Positions 1 through 7,320 of a DNA stretch of 64,000 nucleotides are shown piece after piece. Positions within the stretch are counted from its first letter, which is position 1, and each line of letters opens with the position of its first letter. Source of the stretch: Chitinophagaceae bacterium (lineage in GTDB: Bacteria; Bacteroidota; Bacteroidia; Chitinophagales; Chitinophagaceae); NCBI GenBank assembly GCA_016787085.1, contig JAEUVJ010000070.1:1-64000 (forward strand). Reading direction: 5' to 3'. A model generated the notes under the pieces. It ran no database searches and had not been told where the DNA came from. It saw only the letters and a program-made list of their open reading frames with translations. The position numbers and the translations under genes are program-made.

Positions 1-1999
1 GATACATTTTGATCTGCCAAAAGAAAAGTCATCCATTATCAAAGTCATCGGAGTTGGCGGAGGCGGGGGCAATGCAGTGAATCACATGTTCAGCCAGTCC
101 ATAGAAGGAGTGAATTTCATTATATGCAATACGGATGCACAGGCCCTGGCAGGAAGCAATATTCCCAATCGTGTACAACTTGGGCCACACCTGACACAAG
201 GTCTTGGTGCAGGCGCCAATCCTGACATTGGCCGGCAGGCAACTGAAGAATCTCTCGAGGAGATCAAACGTATACTTGAAGTGAACACGAAGATGGCATT
301 TATCACAGCCGGTATGGGCGGTGGTACAGGTACCGGCGGTGCGCCGATCATTGCCAAGATCTGTAAGGACCTTGGTATCCTGACAGTGGGTATTGTTACC
401 ACACCTTTTGCTTATGAAGGAAGAAAAAGACAATTGCAGGCAGAAGAAGGTATCAAAACATTAAAGGGGTATGTGGATACATTGCTGGTGATCAGCAACG
501 ATAAATTGCGTCACCAGTTTGGTAACCTGAAAATGCGTGAAGCATTCGAACGGGCGGATAATGTATTGGCGACCGCTGCGAAATGTATCACCGATGTGAT
601 CAACAGTACCGGTCAGATCAATGTGGACTTTGCCGATGTATGTACCGTTATGCGTAATGGAGGTGTAGCGATACTCGGCAGCGCTGCCGCTGCGGGTGAC
701 AACCGTGCCCATAAAGCCATCGAGGAAGCCCTCAACTCACCATTGCTGAATGATAACGATATCAGGGGCGCCAAATGGATACTCATCAATATCAATTCCG
801 CCGAAGGCGAGAATGAGTTCACGATGGATGAGGTAGAGGTGATACAAAGTTATTTACTGACACAGGCAGGTGAAGGCACCGATGTGATCCTCGGTCTGGG
901 GTATGATAATGCATTAGGGAACAAGCTTGGTATCACTCTTATTGCTACCGGTTTTGAGCACAAAGATCCTTTTGTCAAAAAAGAACCAAAGAAACCGGAG
1001 CCAAAGCAGGAAGACAAAATTGTTATGGTACTTGGGCAACCGGAGAAAGAATCACCATTAAAAACTGTGAATGAACTGAAAGTGGCAGAAGACAAACCGG
1101 TTTTATCCAAAGTAATAAAAATGGAAAAGCCGGAAGAAAAACCTGATCCGCTGGCGCCAAAACTAATAGAAGAGTTCCCGGTGATGGAAGCGCCGATGCC
1201 ATCGGTCAGCGACCTGGTCATGAGCGAACACATTAAAGAAGAAGAGCCGGTTCTCTTATTTGAGTTAAAGAGGGAAGAAGAAAAACCCCTTAGTAAAAAT
1301 ACCGTGGAAGAAAGTACCAGTACTGTTGGCAAAATGTTGATTGCGGAAAAGAAGGAAGAAATAAATTCGTTGCAACAACCTCAATCTATATCCCCTTCGA
1401 TAAGCAACCAGCAATCCGCTACGGAAACCAGCGTATCACCGTTTTTTACACAGGAAGAAAAAGAGTCAGCGAAAGATAGTACTGCTCCGTTGCCTGCAGC
1501 ATCGGGCGGTTACCTGGCCAGGCCATCCAATATCTATGCAGAAGCAAAAGCAGAGGCAAACACCTCAAAGACTTCTGAAGAAAAACCGGTCCCGGCCAGT
1601 TATGCCGCAAGAGAGGAGGAAGAACTTCTCGATCTGCAAATGCAGCTGGTAGAAAGGGATGACATTCCTGCGGCGGATATGCCGTTAGCCCATCAGGCTC
1701 AACCACCTTTGACCACCCAGGCTGAGGATCCCGCTTTGCGGGACGAAGCCGAAGAGCAAAAACGTAGGGCGGCCGAACGACTGCACAAGTTGCGCAACTT
1801 GTCATTCAATGTTAACGGCGCGGACCCGAATAATGAGTTTGAAACTGTGCCGGCTTATATCCGCCGCAACATGGAATTGTATAACAGCACCTCCCATGTG
1901 GAGAATTTCTACAGCAATTACGAAGTAAAAGCGGATGCTGATAATAAAGCACAGATCAGCACGATCAATACCTTTTTAGATGGAAAGAAACCCGACTAA
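1..1999 (+). CDS. ftsZ: Cell division GTPase FtsZ (5' end cut by window)
   Basis: FtsZ is the tubulin-like GTPase that polymerises into the cytokinetic ring at mid-cell. The reading frame is open from base 2, so only the start codon and perhaps a few residues are missing; a GTG at 77 is internal. The visible 665 residues show the Gly-rich nucleotide loop (residues 19-23, GGGGG), the tubulin signature GGGTGTG (about 106-112) and the NxDFADV synergy region. After the globular part (to about residue 325) comes a linker of about 290 residues rich in Glu, Lys and Pro. The conserved tail motif VPAYIRRN starts near residue 616 and binds FtsA-type partners in the family. About 42 further residues follow it, so the motif is not terminal. 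A strong terminator lies downstream. Confidence 0.97.
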   Translation, partial: IHFDLPKEKSSIIKVIGVGGGGGNAVNHMFSQSIEGVNFIICNTDAQALAGSNIPNRVQLGPHLTQGLGAGANPDIGRQATEESLEEIKRILEVNTKMAFITAGMGGGTGTGGAPIIAKICKDLGILTVGIVTTPFAYEGRKRQLQAEEGIKTLKGYVDTLLVISNDKLRHQFGNLKMREAFERADNVLATAAKCITDVINSTGQINVDFADVCTVMRNGGVAILGSAAAAGDNRAHKAIEEALNSPLLNDNDIRGAKWILININSAEGENEFTMDEVEVIQSYLLTQAGEGTDVILGLGYDNALGNKLGITLIATGFEHKDPFVKKEPKKPEPKQEDKIVMVLGQPEKESPLKTVNELKVAEDKPVLSKVIKMEKPEEKPDPLAPKLIEEFPVMEAPMPSVSDLVMSEHIKEEEPVLLFELKREEEKPLSKNTVEESTSTVGKMLIAEKKEEINSLQQPQSISPSISNQQSATETSVSPFFTQEEKESAKDSTAPLPAASGGYLARPSNIYAEAKAEANTSKTSEEKPVPASYAAREEEELLDLQMQLVERDDIPAADMPLAHQAQPPLTTQAEDPALRDEAEEQKRRAAERLHKLRNLSFNVNGADPNNEFETVPAYIRRNMELYNSTSHVENFYSNYEVKADADNKAQISTINTFLDGKKPD

Positions 2000-2078
2000 C
2001 CCTATGCCCCTGCAGAGGGGGTAAAGTCTGTTCGTTCCAATGAAGCCACAAGAAATAGGCTTGTGTTTTTTAGTTGTT

Positions 2079-2108
2079 CCCCCCGATGTCTATCGGGGGG
2101 TTTCTTTT
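2079..2108 (+). terminator. Intrinsic terminator after ftsZ
   Basis: A perfect 9-bp stem (2079-2087 with 2092-2100) has a four-base loop GTCT and is followed by TTTCTTTT. It lies 80 bp after the ftsZ stop. A weaker CCCCT/AGGGG hairpin sits at 2007-2020. The C-run/GATGTCTATC/G-run hairpin resembles a short GC palindrome that recurs in Bacteroidota intergenic DNA (recalled, not searched). Confidence 0.75.
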
Positions 2109-2191
2109 GGAGCCCGGCTGCAATACTACTATCAACTTTGGTTGCGTCGCACACTTCGGGTTTCGGTAATTCTCTTCAACTTTATTCAAAA

Positions 2192-2220
2192 TTTGTAGCA
2201 GCTTAGGATTAGTATGTTTG
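2192..2220 (+). promoter_or_regulatory. Bacteroidota-type promoter for the 2273 gene
   Basis: TTTG at 2192-2195, a 17-bp spacer and TATGTTTG at 2213-2220 match the Bacteroidota primary-sigma promoter (-33 TTTG, -7 TAnnTTTG) in full. The expected start site near 2225 leaves a leader of about 48 nt. The gene is therefore transcribed independently of ftsZ. Confidence 0.7.
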
Positions 2221-2272
2221 AAACTGAGTTTAAAATAATTGGATATATTGCTATATGTAAAATCTTATTACT

Positions 2273-2842
2273 ATGCTAATAAATCGTAAACTAAATAAGA
2301 CTGGGGTATCAATTTTTGAATTGAGAATTGGCAATTTGGTTACACATTATTCTAGCCAATACGTTGTAACTGGTATTGAGGGAAATTCATGTAAAGTGCA
2401 AATCGAAAGGTTTGGAACTGATTTTACATTTGGATATTCAAAAGGGTTAAAGGCAATGCCACATGATGTTTATGAAAATAAAATTGTAGACTGTTCATCA
2501 ATTGAAGGAGTTGAAATGTGGGATCCATTTGGCTCAAATTACAATACTTGTGATAAAATTCTTAAGGATTTCTCTTTTTATGTTTTGGAAAGACATGTCT
2601 ATAAATTAGTGGTACCGCCCTTCGAAATAGTGATATTGGATAATTTCAATATAGATGATCAGGGCGTTATTCATATAACAGCAGAGGGAAAAACCTTTTA
2701 CATTAGAAAATTTTGGTTTGCACATGAGATTCAGAATTTCATTTATTCTGCAATTGGTTTTGAGATACGAAATGAATTAATCAATAAAATCTTATCCGGA
2801 GGCAGACCAAATACAGGAAACGAGGGCAAATTGCTTCAATAG
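2273..2842 (+). CDS. AT-rich hypothetical protein
   Basis: This 189-residue soluble protein has no signal peptide or membrane segment. It opens with a segment containing ELRIGNLV (about residues 17-24) and has a late stretch IRKFWFAHEIQNFIYSAIG. Both ends recall a widespread family of small Bacteroidota proteins with an N-terminal xLRIGNxV and a C-terminal VHxLQNxYFALTG motif, often found in mobile or phage-derived DNA. That assignment is from memory and the match is diverged. Base composition is clearly more AT-rich than the neighbours and codon choice differs, which suggests transfer. It has its own promoter and no operon partner. Function is unknown. Confidence 0.75.
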   Translation: MLINRKLNKTGVSIFELRIGNLVTHYSSQYVVTGIEGNSCKVQIERFGTDFTFGYSKGLKAMPHDVYENKIVDCSSIEGVEMWDPFGSNYNTCDKILKDFSFYVLERHVYKLVVPPFEIVILDNFNIDDQGVIHITAEGKTFYIRKFWFAHEIQNFIYSAIGFEIRNELINKILSGGRPNTGNEGKLLQ

Positions 2843-2891
2843 TGTACGCTTTTGTTTATCACATAACACTTCATGATTCAATATTTAACTG

Positions 2892-3395
2892 ATGCCGAGC
2901 GACCTTATTTACAGAAAAGGGTATTCCGTTGAAAAGGATTCTTTACAACAACTCGGCATTCTTTCATACTCCCAGTTCAAAAATATCCTGTCACCCGAAG
3001 GCTGGCAGATGATGAATAAGTTCCTGCATAATGATAAGATGTGGACGCAACTGGTGAGTAGCTCGAACATCTTTGTTTGCGAAGACAATGATAAACTGGT
3101 GGGTATGGCTTATCTGGTTCCCGGCGGTAATCCAACACATATCTATCCTGCAGACTGGTCGTATATCCGCATGGTGGGTGTGCATCCTGGGTACCGGGGT
3201 AAAGGGATCGCAAAGCGCTTAACTCAAATGTGTGTGGATCATGCCCGGCAAACCAATGAGAAGATCGTTGGGTTGCATACCTCCGAAAAGATGGATGATG
3301 CGAGGCATATCTATGAAAGCATCGGCTTCAGGATACACAAAGAGATAGACCCTATTTATGGAATGCGGTATTGGCTATACCGTCTCGATCTTTAA
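2892..3395 (+). CDS. GNAT-family N-acetyltransferase
   Basis: This 167-residue cytosolic protein has the GNAT acetyl-CoA-binding motif A at residues 95-110 (MVGVHPGYRGKGIAKRL, the RGKGIA pyrophosphate loop). A typical motif B lies near the C-terminus (ARHIYESIGFRIHKE). Family members move an acetyl group from acetyl-CoA to an amine; the substrate cannot be read from sequence. The gene converges on the ABC permease with only 2 bp between the stop codons. Its last 20 bp recur as a scar at 4418-4437, so its 3' end was part of a tandem duplication. Confidence 0.9.
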   Translation: MPSDLIYRKGYSVEKDSLQQLGILSYSQFKNILSPEGWQMMNKFLHNDKMWTQLVSSSNIFVCEDNDKLVGMAYLVPGGNPTHIYPADWSYIRMVGVHPGYRGKGIAKRLTQMCVDHARQTNEKIVGLHTSEKMDDARHIYESIGFRIHKEIDPIYGMRYWLYRLDL

Positions 3396-3397
3396 CA

Positions 3398-4198
3398 CTA
3401 AAGGTCATCATATTTGTATTTTCTCACTGTCAGAAAAACGTATAACCCCAGGAAGGCTAACGATGCCGCAAATAAAACAGTAATGGATGGCATGTGTTCA
3501 TAAAAATCTTTCATTGGTGGGAACGGAATCAATGAATCGGCTACTTGCAAAGGCAAAAAATATAATGCTCCCGGTAAGAATTTGCTCAATATCAGCACCA
3601 GGAGTGATTCCAGAACAAACCCATAGATGAAAAATACAATAATGGCAATTCCGCTTTTCCTGAAAAATGTCGCCAAAAGCAAAGCAAACATCAGGTAAAT
3701 GAGCGCCTGAATAAAACAATAAACCAATGTATCAAGCCCTGATGTGATCGAAAATTCGATTCCAGCGACCTGGCACATGACAAAAGTGGCCACAATGTTC
3801 ATAAGGGTCACAACAAGGGATATACAAATTATTAGTCCAATCTTGGTATAGATAAACGTTTCTCTTTTCCATCCATCAATAATATTCTGCCGGTGCGTTC
3901 TGAAATTCACTTCGTTAATGAATAACATGATAATGACCATTCCCGGTAAATACAAAAGAAGACCTGTCCAGAAGCACACCGTTTGCCAGATAGTATCCGG
4001 GGAAAAAAGCCGGAAAATATCACGGGCTTCTGAATCAGTCTGGGTAGCTGCTGACATCAGCTGTCTCATCATTTCCATGTAAAATTTATAGACGACATAG
4101 ACGACTACCACGATTCCCAATAGGTATAGCACGGAGAACACCTGGAACACCCGGTAGTTCTTTATTTTCATCCATTCTATCTGAAGGTTCCTGATCAT
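3398..4198 (-). CDS. ABC-2 type transporter permease (copy A)
   Basis: This 266-residue integral membrane protein has about six hydrophobic segments, with the first at residues 21-40. It fits ABC-2 permeases that partner with a DrrA/BcrA-type ATPase to export a substrate. It is a paralogue of the permease at 4440-5240: the first 30 residues and the last 12 (FLTVRKYKYDDL) are identical, while the middle is more diverged. It has lost its own ATPase (only a fragment remains at 4226-4319), so it probably depends on the ATPase at 5268-6194, perhaps as a heterodimer with copy B. The substrate is unknown. Confidence 0.88.
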   Translation of the reverse strand: MIRNLQIEWMKIKNYRVFQVFSVLYLLGIVVVVYVVYKFYMEMMRQLMSAATQTDSEARDIFRLFSPDTIWQTVCFWTGLLLYLPGMVIIMLFINEVNFRTHRQNIIDGWKRETFIYTKIGLIICISLVVTLMNIVATFVMCQVAGIEFSITSGLDTLVYCFIQALIYLMFALLLATFFRKSGIAIIVFFIYGFVLESLLVLILSKFLPGALYFLPLQVADSLIPFPPMKDFYEHMPSITVLFAASLAFLGLYVFLTVRKYKYDDL

Positions 4199-4225
4199 AG
4201 CTGTAAAAAGTTTAATCGTATGGTA

Positions 4226-4319
4226 TTAACGGTCGCTTTGTGTGCCGGTGATCTCGAGGAATCCGGATTCAAGAGATTTCTTTTTAAGGTTCAGTTGATT
4301 CAAAATGATTCCCTGTTCT
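4226..4319 (-). pseudogene. 3' remnant of a second ABC ATPase
   Basis: On the minus strand this encodes about 30 residues ending ILNQLNLKKKSLESGFLEI and TGTQSDR plus stop, nearly the same as the C-terminus of the intact ATPase (5268-6194). Differences are partly conservative (Val-Val to Ile-Ile before LNQ). Homology stops around 4319. It is a leftover of the tandem duplication. The rest of the second ATPase copy is absent. Confidence 0.85.
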
Positions 4320-4364
4320 CCTTAATCTTCCCAACCAGTAAATAAAAATTATAAGGTTGTTGTG

Positions 4365-4381
4365 CTGAGACTCTGTCTCAG
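4365..4381. repeat. Perfect hairpin at duplication junction
   Basis: CTGAGAC (4365-4371), loop TCT and GTCTCAG (4375-4381) form a perfect 7-bp stem. It lies in the 98-bp stretch between the duplicated blocks that matches neither copy. It could be a REP-like element or the trace of a deleted mobile element. There is no T-tract, so a terminator role is unlikely. Confidence 0.5.
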
Positions 4382-4417
4382 TACCGGTTTCAAAGAAGCC
4401 GTCAAACCTTGCCATGT

Positions 4418-4437
4418 TATACCGTCTCGATCTTTAA
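4418..4437 (+). pseudogene. 3' scar of the GNAT gene
   Basis: The 20 bases repeat the last codons and stop of the acetyltransferase gene (3376-3395; LYRLDL plus stop). As in the original, they lie 2 bp before the stop codon of a convergent permease gene. They mark one edge of the duplicated unit. Confidence 0.85.
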
Positions 4438-4439
4438 CA

Positions 4440-5240
4440 CTACAGGTCGTCATACTTATATTTTCTCACCGTCAGGAAAATATAAAGACCGGCATAGGCG
4501 AAGGCAGCAGGTACTAGTATTTGCAAACCTGGTTTATTACCAAAGAATCCATCCATCCCGCGAAATGAGATCAGCGAATCAACCACCTGTAAAGGCAGAA
4601 AGTGTTGTGAACCGGGTATGATCTTCCAAAACATCCACATAAAAAAGTTTTCCAGCAAAAGACCATAAATAAAGAAGACAATGATCGCTACACCGCTTCT
4701 GCGGAAAAGTGTGGCCAGCAATAAGGCGAACATCAGGTAAACAAAGGTCTGTATAAAGGACAAGCCCAGTGTATCCAAACCGGAAACAAGGGAGAAATCG
4801 TTTTTAGTGATCTGGCACATGACGAATGTGGCCACGATATTCATAAGGGTTACGACAATGGATATACAGAGTATCAGCCCGATCTTGGTATAGATAAAGG
4901 TTTCCCGTTTCCAGCCATCAATAATATTTTGCCGGTGGGTCTTAAAGTTGACTTCATTGATGAACAGGTTGATGATCACCATACCGGGCAGGTACAACAA
5001 GAAGCTGGTGGAAAAGCATACCGTTGTCCATATATTATCTGAGGAAAAGAGATTAAAAAGGTCGGCGCCATCTCTCGGGTTAGTATTGCCCATTGACATG
5101 ACCCTTCCCATCAATTGTATGTAGATGCGGTAAAAAATATAAATGATGGCAACGATACCCAATAGATATAGTACAGAGAACACCTGGAATACGCGGTAGT
5201 TCTTTATTTTCATCCATTCTATCTGAAGGTTCCTGATCAT
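4440..5240 (-). CDS. ABC-2 type transporter permease (copy B)
   Basis: This 266-residue membrane protein has about six hydrophobic segments and the same length and termini as copy A at 3398-4198. It lies 27 bp downstream of the intact ATPase gene on the same strand, so ATPase and permease B form an operon that probably continues into permease A. The central loops differ from copy A (residues 40-65 and 210-240), while the motif around residues 100-125 (FINEVNFKTHRQNIIDGWKR) is nearly unchanged. It is inferred to be the membrane half of an exporter or lantibiotic-immunity-like transporter; the substrate is unknown. Confidence 0.9.
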   Translation of the reverse strand: MIRNLQIEWMKIKNYRVFQVFSVLYLLGIVAIIYIFYRIYIQLMGRVMSMGNTNPRDGADLFNLFSSDNIWTTVCFSTSFLLYLPGMVIINLFINEVNFKTHRQNIIDGWKRETFIYTKIGLILCISIVVTLMNIVATFVMCQITKNDFSLVSGLDTLGLSFIQTFVYLMFALLLATLFRRSGVAIIVFFIYGLLLENFFMWMFWKIIPGSQHFLPLQVVDSLISFRGMDGFFGNKPGLQILVPAAFAYAGLYIFLTVRKYKYDDL

Positions 5241-5267
5241 AGCTGTAAGAAGTTTAATCGTATGATA

Positions 5268-6194
5268 TTAACGGTCGCTTTGTGTGCCGGTTATTTCAAG
5301 GAATCGGGATTCGAGAGACTTCTTTTTAAGGTTCAGTTGATTCAAAACGACCCCTTTCTCAAAGCAGTATTTATTTATACTGGCGGTAGTGACGTATTCT
5401 TCGGCGTGAAGTGTAAGACCAGTGTCTGTATTACGTACTTCAACTACACCGGGCATTTGTTTTAGTATTTCTTCAAGCAGGCCCAGGTTGTCGGCGGCCA
5501 GTTCAATATCTACTCTTACTACTTTGTCGGATGGCGTGGCATTCAATACATCCTGTACCGATCCTACTGTTTTCAACACACCTTTCTGGATGATGGCAAC
5601 GTGCGTACAGACCTTTTCCACTTCATCGAGGATATGGCTGGCCATGATGATCGTTTTGCCCTCCCGGTTCAATTGTTTGATCAGTTCCCTGATCTCTGCA
5701 ATGCCGGCGGGATCGAGACCATTTGTCGGCTCATCAAAAACCAGGATATCGGGATTGCCGATAAGGGTGGAAGCAATAGCGAGACGTTGCTTCATCCCTA
5801 AAGAATAAGTGCTGAACTTCGAATCTTTTCTCTGGGTGAGGTTCACTTTTTCCAATACCCTTGGTATATCTTCTTTTCCTCTTTCTTTGATCGCCGCGGC
5901 AATCTGCAGATTCTTTTGCCCGCTCAGGTAATGATAGAAGTTCGGGGTCTCCAGCAGGGTGCCTATCTGCTTCCTCATTTCATTGCTGCTGCCGGGCTGA
6001 CCGTTCCATAAAAATGTACCTGACGAGGCTTTTAATATGTCCATGACTATACCCAGTAAGGTGGTCTTGCCGCTTCCGTTCGGGCCAAGAATACCGAATA
6101 CGCTTCCTTTCGGAACCTCAAATGAAACATTGTTTAATGCGTGAACAGGGCCATAATACTTACTGATGCCCCGCAGGGAGAGAACTGAACTCAT
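5268..6194 (-). CDS. ABC transporter ATP-binding protein
   Basis: This 308-residue ATPase energises the ABC-2 permeases downstream. Walker A is GPNGSGKTT (residues 37-45), the signature is SLGMKQ (131-136), Walker B is ILVFDEP (150-156), and a switch His follows in MASH. The C-terminal third (about 220-308) is the accessory domain typical of DrrA/CcmA-like exporters. The frame is open to 6266, but the ATG at 6194 (MSSVLSLRGIS) puts the first beta-strand at the usual distance. The last 30 codons are duplicated at 4226-4319. Confidence 0.93.
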   Translation of the reverse strand: MSSVLSLRGISKYYGPVHALNNVSFEVPKGSVFGILGPNGSGKTTLLGIVMDILKASSGTFLWNGQPGSSNEMRKQIGTLLETPNFYHYLSGQKNLQIAAAIKERGKEDIPRVLEKVNLTQRKDSKFSTYSLGMKQRLAIASTLIGNPDILVFDEPTNGLDPAGIAEIRELIKQLNREGKTIIMASHILDEVEKVCTHVAIIQKGVLKTVGSVQDVLNATPSDKVVRVDIELAADNLGLLEEILKQMPGVVEVRNTDTGLTLHAEEYVTTASINKYCFEKGVVLNQLNLKKKSLESRFLEITGTQSDR

Positions 6195-6343
6195 AGCTGG
6201 TATTTGATTACGCAATGAAGATAAACTTTTTACCTGCTTAGCGGTAAAAATCTGACAAACCGGCAAAACCTGGCCGTGAATGTTCAGAACTATGACGCCT
6301 GCTGGTAGCAGCAGGTTACAGTTATATACAAACGATCTGCACT

Positions 6344-6351
6344 TATCTTTG
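6344..6351 (+). promoter_or_regulatory. -7 element five bases before the 6357 ATG
   Basis: TATCTTTG matches TAnnTTTG exactly and ends 5 nt before the ATG at 6357. The predicted transcription start falls on or beside the start codon, implying a leaderless message. No clear -33 TTTG is seen at the usual spacing. Confidence 0.55.
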
Positions 6352-6356
6352 AACCT

Positions 6357-7289
6357 ATGGCAACTATTTTGATTACCGGAGGCACAGGCATGATCGGTAA
6401 AGCGCTGACCAAAGCATTACTGGACAAAGGTCATCAGGTTATCGTGATGACAAGAGATAAGGGCAACAGGAAACCTGCAACAGGAAGCCTTTCTTTCGCT
6501 TCCTGGAATATCAAAGACCAGACCATAGACAAAGAGGCTGTCAGCAAAGCGGAATACATCATACACCTGGCTGGGGCAGGAGTGGCCGAAAAGCGATGGA
6601 CAACAAAAAGAAAACAGGAAATAGTGAACAGCCGGGTGAAGAGCGGGGAACTATTGGTCAAAGCATTGAATGAAATTCCCAATAATGTAAAAGCGGTCAT
6701 CTGCGCTTCCGCTATCGGCTGGTATGGGCCTGATCCGTCTGTGCCCAATCCTCATCCGTTCACTGAAGAAGCTCCGGCCAACGATGATTTCCTTGGGTCC
6801 ACCTGTAAACGATGGGAGGAGAGTATTGAACCTGTGACAGCAGCAGGCAAGCGCCTGGTGAAGCTGCGGATAGGAATAGTGCTCGGTAAAGAAGGCGGGG
6901 CATTGAAAGAATTTCGAACACCCCTGCGTTTATTCAGAACAGCAACTATATTAGGAAGTGGCAGGCAGGTTGTAAGCTGGATTCATATTGGCGACCTTGT
7001 ACAGTTATTTATCACAGCAATAGAAAATGAAGATATGCATGGTGTATATAATGCTGTTGCGCCTCATCCGGTATCAAACAAAGAACTGATCATGCAACTG
7101 GCCTCCGCCCAAAAGCAACGATTCTTTTTACCTGTTTATATTCCTTCATTTGTATTGAAAATAGCATTAGGTGAAATGAGTATCGAAGTATTAAAAAGCG
7201 CCACAGTCAGCAGTAGTAAAATACAGCAGGCAGGCTTTTCATTTCAATACCCGTTTATAAAGGAAGCGCTGGGGGACCTCTTAAAATAA
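6357..7289 (+). CDS. TIGR01777-family NAD-dependent epimerase-like protein
   Basis: This 310-residue protein belongs to the extended short-chain dehydrogenase group represented by E. coli YfcH. The dinucleotide-binding loop GGTGMIG is at residues 8-14. The family-typical segments HLAGAGVAEKRWT and SAIGWYG follow. The C-terminal part (about 235-300, PVSNKELIMQLA and later GEMSIEVL) matches DUF1731. The substrate is unknown; several bacterial members influence division or envelope processes. The gene is single, facing the M16 operon, with a shared terminator. Confidence 0.9.
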   Translation: MATILITGGTGMIGKALTKALLDKGHQVIVMTRDKGNRKPATGSLSFASWNIKDQTIDKEAVSKAEYIIHLAGAGVAEKRWTTKRKQEIVNSRVKSGELLVKALNEIPNNVKAVICASAIGWYGPDPSVPNPHPFTEEAPANDDFLGSTCKRWEESIEPVTAAGKRLVKLRIGIVLGKEGGALKEFRTPLRLFRTATILGSGRQVVSWIHIGDLVQLFITAIENEDMHGVYNAVAPHPVSNKELIMQLASAQKQRFFLPVYIPSFVLKIALGEMSIEVLKSATVSSSKIQQAGFSFQYPFIKEALGDLLK

Positions 7290-7290
7290 A

Positions 7291-7313
7291 AAGCCTCCTT
7301 TCGGGGGAGGCTT
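7291..7313. terminator. Bidirectional terminator between convergent genes
   Basis: AAGCCTCC (7291-7298) pairs with GGAGGCTT (7306-7313), flanked by A-rich and T-rich DNA. It lies in the 31 bp between the stops of the epimerase-like gene and the M16 protein and can serve both. Confidence 0.75.
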
Positions 7314-7320
7314 CTATTTC

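Larger units (their letters stand above)
3376..5361. repeat. Diverged tandem duplication (about 1.04 kb unit)
   Basis: The block from the GNAT 3' end (3376) through permease A to the ATPase remnant (4319) matches the block from the GNAT scar (4418) through permease B into the ATPase 3' end (5361), at an offset of about 1,042 bp. The 27-bp spacer between ATPase stop and permease start has the same length and nearly the same sequence in both copies. About 98 bp of unrelated junction DNA (4320-4417), with a perfect hairpin, separates the copies. Confidence 0.85.

Noticed and set aside
850..1332. Long minus-strand frame within ftsZ
   Set aside because: It is a shadow of the compositionally biased Glu/Lys/Pro linker of FtsZ, with Ser/Phe-rich translation and no start signals.
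77..1999. GTG at 77 as the ftsZ start
   Set aside because: The frame is open to base 2 and the upstream residues complete the conserved FtsZ N-terminus with the first glycine-rich loop, so the gene begins outside the window.
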